This document shows positions 16,665 to 23,674 of a stretch of DNA of 28,193 bases, in pieces. The notes under the pieces were generated by a model that searched no databases, was not told where the DNA came from, and was given only the letters and a program-made list of their open reading frames with translations. Origin of the DNA: an uncultured Flavobacteriales bacterium (GTDB lineage: Bacteria > Bacteroidota > Bacteroidia > Flavobacteriales > Crocinitomicaceae); contig CAMLDR010000034.1 of the NCBI GenBank assembly GCA_946478775.1, positions 1-28,193 on the forward strand. The letters run 5' to 3'. Each line of letters opens with the position of its first letter. Positions within the stretch are counted from its first letter, which is position 1. The translations under genes were made by a program, and so were the position numbers.

Positions 16665-18029
16665 TTAAGTCAGTTTTTTTACCGATTTAGAGTCCAATGC
16701 CCCTGACGCTTTTTCATGGTCTACCCATTTATAAGACACAACTAATAAAAAGAAGGGCATGAGTGGTGTTTTTAGTCTTACCAAGGTTCCAAAAAGTCCC
16801 GATGTTAATCCCACGAAATAACCAAGCATTAATACCAATGTCAAAGCATATAGATAAAAGGTGTTGTTTTTGAATTCGTTAATTAACAGGTCTTTTCTCC
16901 TAATTAAAAAGAAGCGCAGGGTTAAATAAAGAATCCCCAAATTCTCTAAACCATTTAGCAACATAAAGACTCCTTCAGACTCCCAGATAAAGGGGCGGAA
17001 TAAGGCAGTCCCTATGGCTGCAGGAGCAACGAACAGTAGATTCACACCGGTGAAATCGTCTATATTCAAATGGTAACGTTTTCCGGTGTATCCCACATTG
17101 TTAAGCATATCTTGTTGAATCACCTCTGCGGTTTTAAAAACAGAATCTGCCGAAAATTCCCCAAATGAACCGGAATTACTGAAATAAAAGACCAAACTCC
17201 CGAAAGTGAGCGTAATTCCTATGAAGCGGGTTAAGAATTTAATGACAAAGGGTTTGTTTCGATTGACTCTAAAGATCAAAATCACAAGCAGAGGAACAAC
17301 GGTACTGATGATCAGGAAAGGTCGAACAGAATACAAAAAATAACCGGAAAGTACTAGATTCAGCAACACACTTGTCAAGGAACTATAATCTTTTCGAATG
17401 AGTTTGAGGATGGACATGGTGAGAACAAAAATACCACAGATTGCAATGGTATCCTTGATTAAGCCTGTGCACCAAAACGCAACAGAAGGAATGAATAAAC
17501 AAGCAAAGGCAATATAGTTTGTTTTGGTCAAAAGAATTTTATTCATGTAGCGGAAAAAGCGCCATGAAATGCAGCTGGAAATAACAGAGAAAAATAAATT
17601 CAATGTGAGGTAACTTCCAAAAGAGAAGAAGGAAAAAAAATTGGCAAGCTTGCAAACAAACCAGGAATTAGGTTCCGAATAAATCCAGAAAGGAGGCTTT
17701 CCAACTTTCGAAAAGTAACTCGGAATGTAGTCTCTGGATGGTGAAGAAAAAATCTCATGCCAATATGCACTTGGATTTTCCAGGAATAATAAATTCAGCT
17801 TTTTTGCCCCTTGCCAATAAAAAACAGTGTCGCCGTGCCTTTCGTAGTATAAAATATACACCAGTCCAAAAGCCAGACCAGTCAAAACTTTCCAATAGAA
17901 ATGTCCCAGGAAAAAACGGAATTCCGGGTTCTCCTTATTATTGGCATGGATCAAATGGGCGATGATTATAAAGATAACCAGCCATCCAATGAAAGAGATA
18001 ATATCGACCGCATCAAAAAATTCGAACAT
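16665..18029 (-). CDS. Polytopic membrane protein, polysaccharide-polymerase-like
   Basis: The 454-residue product has about ten hydrophobic helices, starting at IISFIGWLVIFIIIAHLI. YYERHGDTVFYWQGAKKLN after the second helix resembles the 'GDT-xxY' loop of Bacteroidota membrane proteins found with capsule and O-antigen genes. A long soluble loop (about 265-320) ends before RPFIWESEG and the last helices. The C-terminus is charged. No family is certain: an O-antigen polymerase/ligase-like role or a GT-C-like role are both possible. It begins 8 bp after the rlmH stop, so it is read with rlmH, and ends about 130 bp before wzm. Confidence 0.75.
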   Translation of the reverse strand: MFEFFDAVDIISFIGWLVIFIIIAHLIHANNKENPEFRFFLGHFYWKVLTGLAFGLVYILYYERHGDTVFYWQGAKKLNLLFLENPSAYWHEIFSSPSRDYIPSYFSKVGKPPFWIYSEPNSWFVCKLANFFSFFSFGSYLTLNLFFSVISSCISWRFFRYMNKILLTKTNYIAFACLFIPSVAFWCTGLIKDTIAICGIFVLTMSILKLIRKDYSSLTSVLLNLVLSGYFLYSVRPFLIISTVVPLLVILIFRVNRNKPFVIKFLTRFIGITLTFGSLVFYFSNSGSFGEFSADSVFKTAEVIQQDMLNNVGYTGKRYHLNIDDFTGVNLLFVAPAAIGTALFRPFIWESEGVFMLLNGLENLGILYLTLRFFLIRRKDLLINEFKNNTFYLYALTLVLMLGYFVGLTSGLFGTLVRLKTPLMPFFLLVVSYKWVDHEKASGALDSKSVKKLT

Positions 18030-18037
18030 AGTTAATC

Positions 18038-18511
18038 CTACTGGTGATGATAAGGTTCATTTCTCAAAATAGTCATGGCGCGATATACCTGTTCGATAAA
18101 GAACAGCCGGATCATTTGGTGGGAAAAAGTCATTTGAGACAAGGAGATTTTTCCGTTTGAACGCTGATAAACGGCATCACTGAATCCATAAGGGCCACCC
18201 ACCGCGAAACAAATTTGTTTACCTCCCCGGTTAAATTGATCCTGAAGATAAACCGAGAAATCCAGAGAACTGTATTCTTTCCCTCTTTCATCCAATAAAA
18301 TAAGGGTGTCTGTTGGATTCACTTTTTCAAGTATTAATTCACCTTCCCGTTGTTTGATCTGACTTTCAGATAAGCTTTTAGCCTGTTTGATATCCGGAAT
18401 AACCTGTAATTGAAAGGAAATATAATGACGAAGCCGCTTCAAATATTCCTGTTCTCCTTCTTCCAGAAATTTCTTTCCGGTTTTACCAATACAAAGTAAT
18501 GTTACCTGCAT
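18038..18511 (-). CDS. rlmH: 23S rRNA (pseudouridine1915-N3)-methyltransferase RlmH
   Basis: From the ATG at 18511 the product has 157 residues, the standard length for RlmH; an upstream TTG in frame would add five. It is a SPOUT-class methyltransferase: LDERGKEYSS (73-82), AVGGPYGF (103-110) and the C-terminal SLSQMTFSHQ...RLFFIEQVYRAMTILRNEPYHH form the trefoil-knot SAM site. It methylates N3 of pseudouridine 1915 in helix 69 of 23S rRNA on assembled 70S ribosomes. It is cotranscribed with the downstream membrane protein and divergent from the DUF4783 gene. A one-mismatch -7 box (TATATTCG) ends 4 nt before the ATG. Confidence 0.96.
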   Translation of the reverse strand: MQVTLLCIGKTGKKFLEEGEQEYLKRLRHYISFQLQVIPDIKQAKSLSESQIKQREGELILEKVNPTDTLILLDERGKEYSSLDFSVYLQDQFNRGGKQICFAVGGPYGFSDAVYQRSNGKISLSQMTFSHQMIRLFFIEQVYRAMTILRNEPYHHQ

Positions 18512-18515
18512 GCAA

Positions 18516-18523
18516 CGAATATA
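18516..18523 (-). promoter_or_regulatory. Near-consensus -7 box TATATTCG before rlmH
   Basis: On the minus strand TATATTCG differs from TAnnTTTG in one base and is followed by TTGC and the rlmH ATG. The 4-nt spacing equals that of other boxes in this window. No -33 element is clear. Supported mainly by the shared spacing. Confidence 0.35.
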
Positions 18524-18624
18524 CAAAAATTGTAGTTAGTGCTTAAATGCCGGGGTGGGATAACATGGGACGAAGAATAATCTATAAAAACAGTAGAGAA
18601 TTAGCGGGGTTTCATTTTAGGCAT

Positions 18625-18632
18625 TATATTTG
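18625..18632 (+). promoter_or_regulatory. -7 promoter box TATATTTG before the DUF4783 gene
   Basis: A perfect TAnnTTTG octamer lies 28 nt before the ATG at 18661, with a weak -33 candidate (TTAG, 18601-18604) 20 bp upstream. Unlike the leaderless-type boxes it would leave a leader of about 20 nt. It sits in the 149-bp divergent gap with rlmH, which shows no other gene. Confidence 0.55.
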
Positions 18633-18660
18633 CTGAACGAGGTAACACAACAATTGGAAT

Positions 18661-19038
18661 ATGGGCTTTATTTTATCCTTGATAGCTTCTTTTATTTTAT
18701 CACTTCATGCTGTTACAGATGCAAATTTCACAGCTGTCGAACAAGCATTTGGAAGAGAAGATGCAGCTAAAATTATTTCTTATGGAAAAGACAAGGTCTT
18801 ACTTCAGATCCAGGGGAAAGAAGGGGTGTATGCTCAATCCCAGGCTACTCAGTTGTTGAAAGATTTCTTTAATCGCAAACCGGTTTCCAGCTTTCGTTTT
18901 ACCTTCAAAGGAAAGGAAAGTGATGATTCACCGCTAACCACCGGTACCTACACTTCTAAAAGCGAATCCTTTCGTGTTACCATTAAGTGGAAACATATCA
19001 ATTCTGAATTGAAAATAGAGTCACTCTCTATCGAATAA
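18661..19038 (+). CDS. DUF4783-family small exported protein
   Basis: The 125-residue product starts with a short hydrophobic segment (GFILSLIASFILSLHAV), a probable signal peptide or anchor. The body alternates polar and hydrophobic residues, with ISYGKDKVLLQIQGKEG, then FFNRKPVSSFRFTFKG and FRVTIKWKHINSELKIESLSIE at the end, a likely NTF2-like cone fold. I recognise this as the DUF4783 family, found in Bacteroidota between rlmH and nadC; its function is not known. The stop overlaps an inverted repeat that runs to the nadC promoter. Confidence 0.8.
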   Translation: MGFILSLIASFILSLHAVTDANFTAVEQAFGREDAAKIISYGKDKVLLQIQGKEGVYAQSQATQLLKDFFNRKPVSSFRFTFKGKESDDSPLTTGTYTSKSESFRVTIKWKHINSELKIESLSIE

Positions 19039-19103
19039 TTCAAAATGATGAATGCAAAATGCAAAAGGAAGGTTTTTGAATTAATCATTTTGCATTTTGA
19101 ATT
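19037..19103. repeat. Imperfect inverted repeat between the DUF4783 gene and nadC
   Basis: AATTCAAAATG (19037-19047) and CATTTTGAATT (19093-19103) are perfect 11-bp inverted repeats. Inside them CAAAATG (19055-19061) can pair with CATTTTG (19086-19092) with a 7-nt bulge on the left arm. There is no GC-rich stem or T-tract in either direction, so it is not an ordinary terminator. The right arm touches the nadC -7 box. Confidence 0.6.
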
Positions 19104-19110
19104 ACCTTTG
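19103..19110 (+). promoter_or_regulatory. -7 promoter box TACCTTTG before nadC
   Basis: TACCTTTG matches TAnnTTTG exactly and is followed by CCCC and the nadC ATG, predicting a leaderless transcript. A TTTG at 19075-19078 lies 24 bp upstream, slightly long for a -33 element. The box overlaps the end of the inverted repeat. Confidence 0.5.
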
Positions 19111-19114
19111 CCCC

Positions 19115-19948
19115 ATGTTTGATGAAATTATAAAAAACGCCCTTCAGGAAGATTTGGGGGACGGAGACCATTCTTCCCTGGCCTGTATTCCTGCAGAAGC
19201 TTCGGGGATCGCTAAATTATTGGTGAAAGATACCGGAATTCTTGCCGGTGTAGAAGTAGCTAAAAAAGTATGTGAATTAGTGGATTCAAACCTGGTATTT
19301 GAACAACTGCTGGCTGACGGAACTTCCGTGAAGCCCGGCGACATTGCTTTCTATTTAAAAGGAAGTGCCCGTTCGATATTGGCTGCAGAGCGCACTTTGT
19401 TGAATTTTATGCAGCGTATGTCCGGAATCGCTACTCAAACAAAAAGCTATGTTGATTTATTGGAAGGGACATCGACTAAATTGCTTGATACGCGCAAAAC
19501 AACTCCCGGAGTTCGTTACATGGAAAAATGGGCCGTTCGCATAGGAGGTGGTATGAACCATCGTTTTGCCTTGTATGATATGATCATGCTGAAGGATAAT
19601 CATGTGGATTTTGCCGGCGGAATCAAACAAGCCATCGAGCGAACGCACGATTACCTGAAATCTACCGGGAAAACATTGAAGGTAGAGATTGAAGTACGTA
19701 ATATTGCGGAATTACATCAGGTGCTTGAAGTGGGGATGGTTGACCGGATCATGCTGGATAATTTTACACCGGATCTGCTGAAAGAAGCAATTTCATTAAT
19801 CGACAGACGTTATGAAACAGAAGCTTCGGGTGGAATTACCAAACAAACCATTCGTTCTTTTGCGGAAACAGGAGTCGATTTTATATCCGTGGGAGCCTTA
19901 ACCCATAGCTTTGACAGTTTGGATATGAGCTTGAAAGCAAGCTTTTAA
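19115..19948 (+). CDS. nadC: Quinolinate phosphoribosyltransferase (carboxylating)
   Basis: From the ATG at 19115 the product has 277 residues, normal for NadC; an upstream TTG in frame would add six. DTRKTTPG (125-132), KWAVRIGGGMNHRFALYDMIMLKDNH (split here: KWA 138-140, GGGMNHR 144-150, MLKDNH 158-163) and ASGGI (237-241) are the conserved substrate-binding motifs. It converts quinolinate and PRPP to nicotinate mononucleotide with CO2 release in NAD synthesis. Its stop overlaps that of the convergent phosphatase gene in the shared TTAA. Context after DUF4783 and rlmH is typical of Bacteroidota. Confidence 0.97.
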   Translation: MFDEIIKNALQEDLGDGDHSSLACIPAEASGIAKLLVKDTGILAGVEVAKKVCELVDSNLVFEQLLADGTSVKPGDIAFYLKGSARSILAAERTLLNFMQRMSGIATQTKSYVDLLEGTSTKLLDTRKTTPGVRYMEKWAVRIGGGMNHRFALYDMIMLKDNHVDFAGGIKQAIERTHDYLKSTGKTLKVEIEVRNIAELHQVLEVGMVDRIMLDNFTPDLLKEAISLIDRRYETEASGGITKQTIRSFAETGVDFISVGALTHSFDSLDMSLKASF

Positions 19949-22017
19949 TCCAAATCGATCAGCATCATACAGATATCATCGAGTTGTTCTTCTGCACCTT
20001 TCCACCGCAATAAACCCTGTTCAATTTTCTGAAGGTGCTCTTGCGGGGCCGGATCATACTGTTCTAAAACCATCTTTTTCAGACCGGGTGTTTTGAGTTT
20101 TTTACCTGATTTTTCTCCAAACTGATCAATACAACCATCCGAGAACAGCAAAATGCGCTGATTTTCGGGATAAGTCATTTCATGTAATTCAAAAGGGAGA
20201 CTCGACTCTGATTTTCCAACAGGCCTTTTGGTTGGAGGAATTACCTGAATCTCATTTTCATGAAAGATCCACAAAGGATTATTTGCTCCGCAGAAGCGCA
20301 GGATCCGTTTTTCGGAATTGAAACACGCCACAGAAATATCCATCCCGTCAGACAATTCCATTCCGTCGGTTAAGAGGTAATTTCTCAGGTAGGAGCTTAC
20401 ACGCGTTAAAAGGTCTGCAGGATCGGCACTTTCCAGTAAGCGGGCTGATTCATTCAGGGCGTTCATGCATAGTACGCTCATCATTGCACCCGGAACCCCA
20501 TGGCCGGTACAATCTGCAACAGCAACGAATTTCCAGATATCTTCTCCGATCCGAATCCGTTTAATCCAATAAAAGTCGCCCGCAACAATATCTTTCGGAT
20601 AATAGAACACGTTCAGATTGGGGATGAGATTGGAATAATAGGAACTGCTGGGAAGCAATGCATTTTGGATGCGCTTGGCGTAAAGGATACTGCTTGTAAT
20701 CTCTTCGTTTTTCTGCTCCAGTTCATTTCGCTGTTCGATTACTTCCTTGGTTCTCAGTTCCACTTCCGCTTCGAGTTGAATATTCAGGTTTTCCTTTAGT
20801 TCATTCGCTTCAGCAAGAACCGAAATAGAGGCATCGTTCATGATCTTAAAGCGTTGCAGAATACCAAAGGTTAAAATGATCATTTCTACCGCAAATCCGA
20901 GCTGCAAACCGTTGTCTGCCAGAAAACTGTTCGGAATTACTCCAAAGTTTCTCAATACGAAGGCAAAAACAGAGATTTGTAAGATGGAGAAGGCAATTAA
21001 ATAAGATTTGGCTGTTCTGGAACCGGTTCTTAGTGTTACGATAAGCGGATAAAGGATGAATAAATTTAATAGCAGTGTCAATGCATTGACCGTAATTGCA
21101 GAAATATTCATAAATGCAGTTCCCGGAATAAGACTCAGGAAAACATTGATAATTAACCCGATCTGAATAAACCTTACAATGGGTTTGATCTTGGGTGTAT
21201 TGATGTGCAGTTCGAGGTAGCGGTAAGTGAAATTCAGAAAGAATAAAACTCCCAATGAGGCCAATACCGGGTTCGCTCTGTTTGAAATAAAATACTGGTC
21301 TGTCCACAGCCAGGTTGTTCCAAAACCCAGCAAAGACATTTGGAGCAGGGTGAAAGAAGCTCCGTAAAGGGTATAAATGTATGCAATTCGCTGTCGGAAC
21401 AGGATTCCGATTGCCAGGTTGAGAATAATGATGAAGATCATCACCCCAAACAGCAAACCATAGAAGACCTGCTTGTTTCCATGTTTCACCTGGATATAGG
21501 ATCCTTTCTCCAGGGAACTTTGAAAGTAAAATTGTTCTCCGCCGTTGTTTACACGGAATAGAAAACCATTGGTGCTGTGCGGATCAAGGCGTAAAGGAAA
21601 AATCAATTCCCTGTTTCCATTATAACGCCAGGAGAAAGGTCTTTGATCGCCTCCTTTTGCAACGGGAATGAAAATACTGTTGCCGATTCGCTTATAAACA
21701 TCCACTTCATCTATAATCGGATTGCTCAATTTAAGCATGCGGATAAGGCGGGCATCGGAGAGGTTCTTTGTTTCGAAATAGAACCAAACGTCTTTTGTTT
21801 CGAATCCCAGATTAACCATCCGCGAATTAATCGGTTTAAATTCCTTCAAATGCGGTTTTACGGTTTGAAGGGAGGACTTACTGCCGGGTGCAATAAAATA
21901 CCTTAGCTGATCTTCTTCCAGTTTCAGAAAATCATCGTGTTGAGTTATTGGAACCTGTGCGTTCGAAATGAAATGAACAACAGAGAAAAGAAATACAAGA
22001 AAATTTTTTTTCGTCAT
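19945..22017 (-). CDS. 7TMR-DISM receptor with cytoplasmic SpoIIE-type PP2C phosphatase
   Basis: From the ATG at 22017 the product has 690 residues. A signal peptide (about 1-20, cleavage after SNA) is followed by an extracellular 7TMR-DISM extracellular-2-like beta domain (about 25-175), seven hydrophobic helices (about 185-390), a coiled coil (about 395-445), and a SpoIIE/PP2C domain. The last shows DIVAGDFYW (476-484), ADCTGHGVPGAMMS (501-514), FSDGCIDQ (625-632) and LDD (679-681), with the metal-binding aspartates in place. It should dephosphorylate a serine/threonine phosphoprotein, classically an anti-sigma factor antagonist, in answer to an external, probably carbohydrate-like, ligand. 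No partner STAS or RsbW-like gene is nearby. Confidence 0.92.
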   Translation of the reverse strand: MTKKNFLVFLFSVVHFISNAQVPITQHDDFLKLEEDQLRYFIAPGSKSSLQTVKPHLKEFKPINSRMVNLGFETKDVWFYFETKNLSDARLIRMLKLSNPIIDEVDVYKRIGNSIFIPVAKGGDQRPFSWRYNGNRELIFPLRLDPHSTNGFLFRVNNGGEQFYFQSSLEKGSYIQVKHGNKQVFYGLLFGVMIFIIILNLAIGILFRQRIAYIYTLYGASFTLLQMSLLGFGTTWLWTDQYFISNRANPVLASLGVLFFLNFTYRYLELHINTPKIKPIVRFIQIGLIINVFLSLIPGTAFMNISAITVNALTLLLNLFILYPLIVTLRTGSRTAKSYLIAFSILQISVFAFVLRNFGVIPNSFLADNGLQLGFAVEMIILTFGILQRFKIMNDASISVLAEANELKENLNIQLEAEVELRTKEVIEQRNELEQKNEEITSSILYAKRIQNALLPSSSYYSNLIPNLNVFYYPKDIVAGDFYWIKRIRIGEDIWKFVAVADCTGHGVPGAMMSVLCMNALNESARLLESADPADLLTRVSSYLRNYLLTDGMELSDGMDISVACFNSEKRILRFCGANNPLWIFHENEIQVIPPTKRPVGKSESSLPFELHEMTYPENQRILLFSDGCIDQFGEKSGKKLKTPGLKKMVLEQYDPAPQEHLQKIEQGLLRWKGAEEQLDDICMMLIDLD

Positions 22018-22122
22018 GTGGTATTGCAACGTTTCAGTAAGTTAAATACGCAAAGACCAAACCATTGGTTTTCGTGCTAAATTAAAAATAGTTTGAATAG
22101 TTGATTAATCGTTGGTTATAAG

Positions 22123-22497
22123 TCAGTTATCTAAAATATTATCTTCTTCATCTTTGTCTTTCCTAAATGGATTAACGAAAAAAGAAAAACCGGTAACAGC
22201 AAAACCTGCAATTAAAATATAAGTAGCGTACCTCAAATGCAGGGTTTGAATGACGAATCCGATGAATATAACTAATGAACCGATCCAGAACAACAAATTG
22301 AAATCCTCCCATTTTTCTTCAGGAATGAACCGGAACTGAAGAAGGCTCAGAAGAAGCCCCGCTCCTCCAAAAACGTAAAAGCCGATTCGGATAGCGCCAG
22401 GTGCTCCCAGCGTATGATGGGTGTAAAGCAAGACGGCACAAACCATTCCAAGGATATAACAAATATTGGAAATCGCTTTTAATTGTTTGGCCAGCAT
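22123..22497 (-). CDS. Small four-helix membrane protein of unknown function
   Basis: The 124-residue product has four hydrophobic segments (about 8-27, 35-53, 66-87 and 91-109) and a charged tail, NPFRKDKDEEDNILDN, probably cytoplasmic. No catalytic motif is visible and I do not recognise a named family. It starts 5 bp after the stop of the DEAD-box-like gene, so the two are read together. A gap of about 105 bp to the phosphatase gene downstream shows no clear terminator or promoter. Confidence 0.75.
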   Translation of the reverse strand: MLAKQLKAISNICYILGMVCAVLLYTHHTLGAPGAIRIGFYVFGGAGLLLSLLQFRFIPEEKWEDFNLLFWIGSLVIFIGFVIQTLHLRYATYILIAGFAVTGFSFFVNPFRKDKDEEDNILDN

Positions 22498-22502
22498 ACC
22501 TT

Positions 22503-23114
22503 TTAGATTTCAGAAGTTTCGTAAAAGGTACAAATATCTTCGCAGAACTCTTCCAATCGGTGATGAGTTCCCTGAGAAAAGATTATTTTTTGGCATTTAG
22601 GGAGGCTTTCTGCAATTCTCCGTATGGACTGAAGGGTCACAGGGTTCTTGCAAAGTGTTTCTGCCTGATCAATGATGACAAGGCTTAACTGGTTGAGATG
22701 AATTCCGTTTTGAATGTATAGTTCCAGGAACCTTTTGGGATTTCCAATGATGATTTCAGCTCCTTCAAAAATGGCATTTCGCTGTTCAATGATTTTTCCC
22801 TTATCATCGGCAATTTCGATGGTAACATCCGTTCGCTTCATGAGGTGGTGGAAGGACTTTACTTTTTCCCGTGCACTTTCCCACGAAGGAGTAAACCATA
22901 GCACACGTGGAGAGCCTTCAAGCATTTCCGGAGCCCTCATGAAAGAAATGTAATGAAGTCCATCAATTAATTCCTGATCCATCGATGTGAAAATCAACTG
23001 ATTTTTCCCTTGTTTGGATAGTTTGATTAATTTTTCCTGTTTTTCGGTATACCCTTCACAACCTAATTCAATAAGTGTGTTTTCCAGCCGACTGTTTAAT
23101 TCTTCAAACTTCAT
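22503..23114 (-). CDS. Degenerate single-domain DEAD-box-like protein
   Basis: The 203-residue product follows the order of the first RecA domain of DEAD-box RNA helicases: a phenylalanine and GYTEKQ (21-26) in place of the Q motif, SKQGKNQL (33-40) where Walker A would be, LWFTPSWESA (72-81) at motif Ia, IIIGNPKRFLEL (121-132) at motif Ib, VIIDQAE (146-152) where VLDEAD would be, and IIFSQGTHH (177-185) at the SAT motif. Walker A lacks GKT, the DEAD motif reads DQAE, and there is no second RecA domain. ATP hydrolysis and unwinding are unlikely. A binding or scaffold role is possible. Open frame and operon position argue against a decaying pseudogene. Confidence 0.8.
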   Translation of the reverse strand: MKFEELNSRLENTLIELGCEGYTEKQEKLIKLSKQGKNQLIFTSMDQELIDGLHYISFMRAPEMLEGSPRVLWFTPSWESAREKVKSFHHLMKRTDVTIEIADDKGKIIEQRNAIFEGAEIIIGNPKRFLELYIQNGIHLNQLSLVIIDQAETLCKNPVTLQSIRRIAESLPKCQKIIFSQGTHHRLEEFCEDICTFYETSEI

Positions 23115-23118
23115 ACTG

Positions 23119-23126
23119 CAAAATAA
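23119..23126 (-). promoter_or_regulatory. Near-consensus -7 box TTATTTTG before the DEAD-box-like gene
   Basis: On the minus strand TTATTTTG (one mismatch to TAnnTTTG) is followed by CAGT and the ATG at 23114, the same 4-nt spacing seen before other genes here. The box lies in an 18-bp gap after the preceding minus-strand gene, so readthrough is the alternative. Confidence 0.35.
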
Positions 23127-23132
23127 GGCAAT

Positions 23133-23564
23133 TTATTTTGTTTTAGGGCGGCTTAGTGTAAAGACTCCATCGTTTATTTTATAATCCCATCCGGTCAGTG
23201 TTTTAAATAGTTGTACATACCTTCGGAACAGGATCGACCTTCTGTTGGATAATTGATGGTTCTCAGAGACAGGAACAAATTCAATACTTTGACAATAAGG
23301 AGTTTGTTCTATGAAATCCAGCAGGATAGACACAACAGTTGCCATGACTTTATATACATCGCCGGTGTTCATTGTTTGATATTCATCCTGATCGTAATTT
23401 TTCAGGCTTAGATCAACAATGTAGTTCATGATATGGCTGTTCTTTTGAACGAATTGCACGCTGTATTCATCGCCGTGCGAATTGATGAAACTGTATTCAC
23501 GTATTCCGATGAAAGCAGGTCTTTGAAAAGGATAAGGAGCAGCAAAGGTAACACGCGTGTTCAT
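23133..23564 (-). CDS. Unrecognised small protein
   Basis: I chose the ATG at 23564 (143 residues). The same frame extends to 23738, but that part would run through the terminator hairpin and overlap the protease gene, and its composition is cysteine- and serine-rich unlike the rest. No signal peptide or membrane helix is visible. The body contains VYKVMATVVSILLDFIEQ, a likely amphipathic helix, and FVPVSENHQLSNRRSILFRRYV, a polar-to-basic segment. The pattern recalls small Bacteroidota proteins of unassigned function but I cannot name a family. It lies 18 bp before the DEAD-box-like gene on the same strand. Confidence 0.7.
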   Translation of the reverse strand: MNTRVTFAAPYPFQRPAFIGIREYSFINSHGDEYSVQFVQKNSHIMNYIVDLSLKNYDQDEYQTMNTGDVYKVMATVVSILLDFIEQTPYCQSIEFVPVSENHQLSNRRSILFRRYVQLFKTLTGWDYKINDGVFTLSRPKTK

Positions 23565-23610
23565 AAACAGTGAAAATAGTAATTTCCAGGTGAATAGCGT
23601 GTTATTGGAA

Positions 23611-23651
23611 TAAAAAAACCCGGAGCAGATGTCGCCATCGCTTCGGGTTTT
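23611..23651 (-). terminator. Rho-independent terminator after the M43 protease gene
   Basis: Read on the minus strand, AAAACCCGAAGC and GCTCCGGGTTTT form a 12-bp stem with one A-C mismatch and a 13-nt loop, followed by a run of T. It begins about 23 nt after the protease stop codon. Read on the plus strand the arms also pair (one G-T wobble) with TTTTCTT after, so it could act both ways. Confidence 0.85.
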
Positions 23652-23674
23652 CTTATATATAAGTTGAATCTTTA

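Noticed and set aside
20846..21307. A 153-codon open frame on the minus strand inside the phosphatase gene
   Set aside because: It is a second frame of the same strand within a gene whose domain structure is continuous; the peptide has no recognisable fold pattern.
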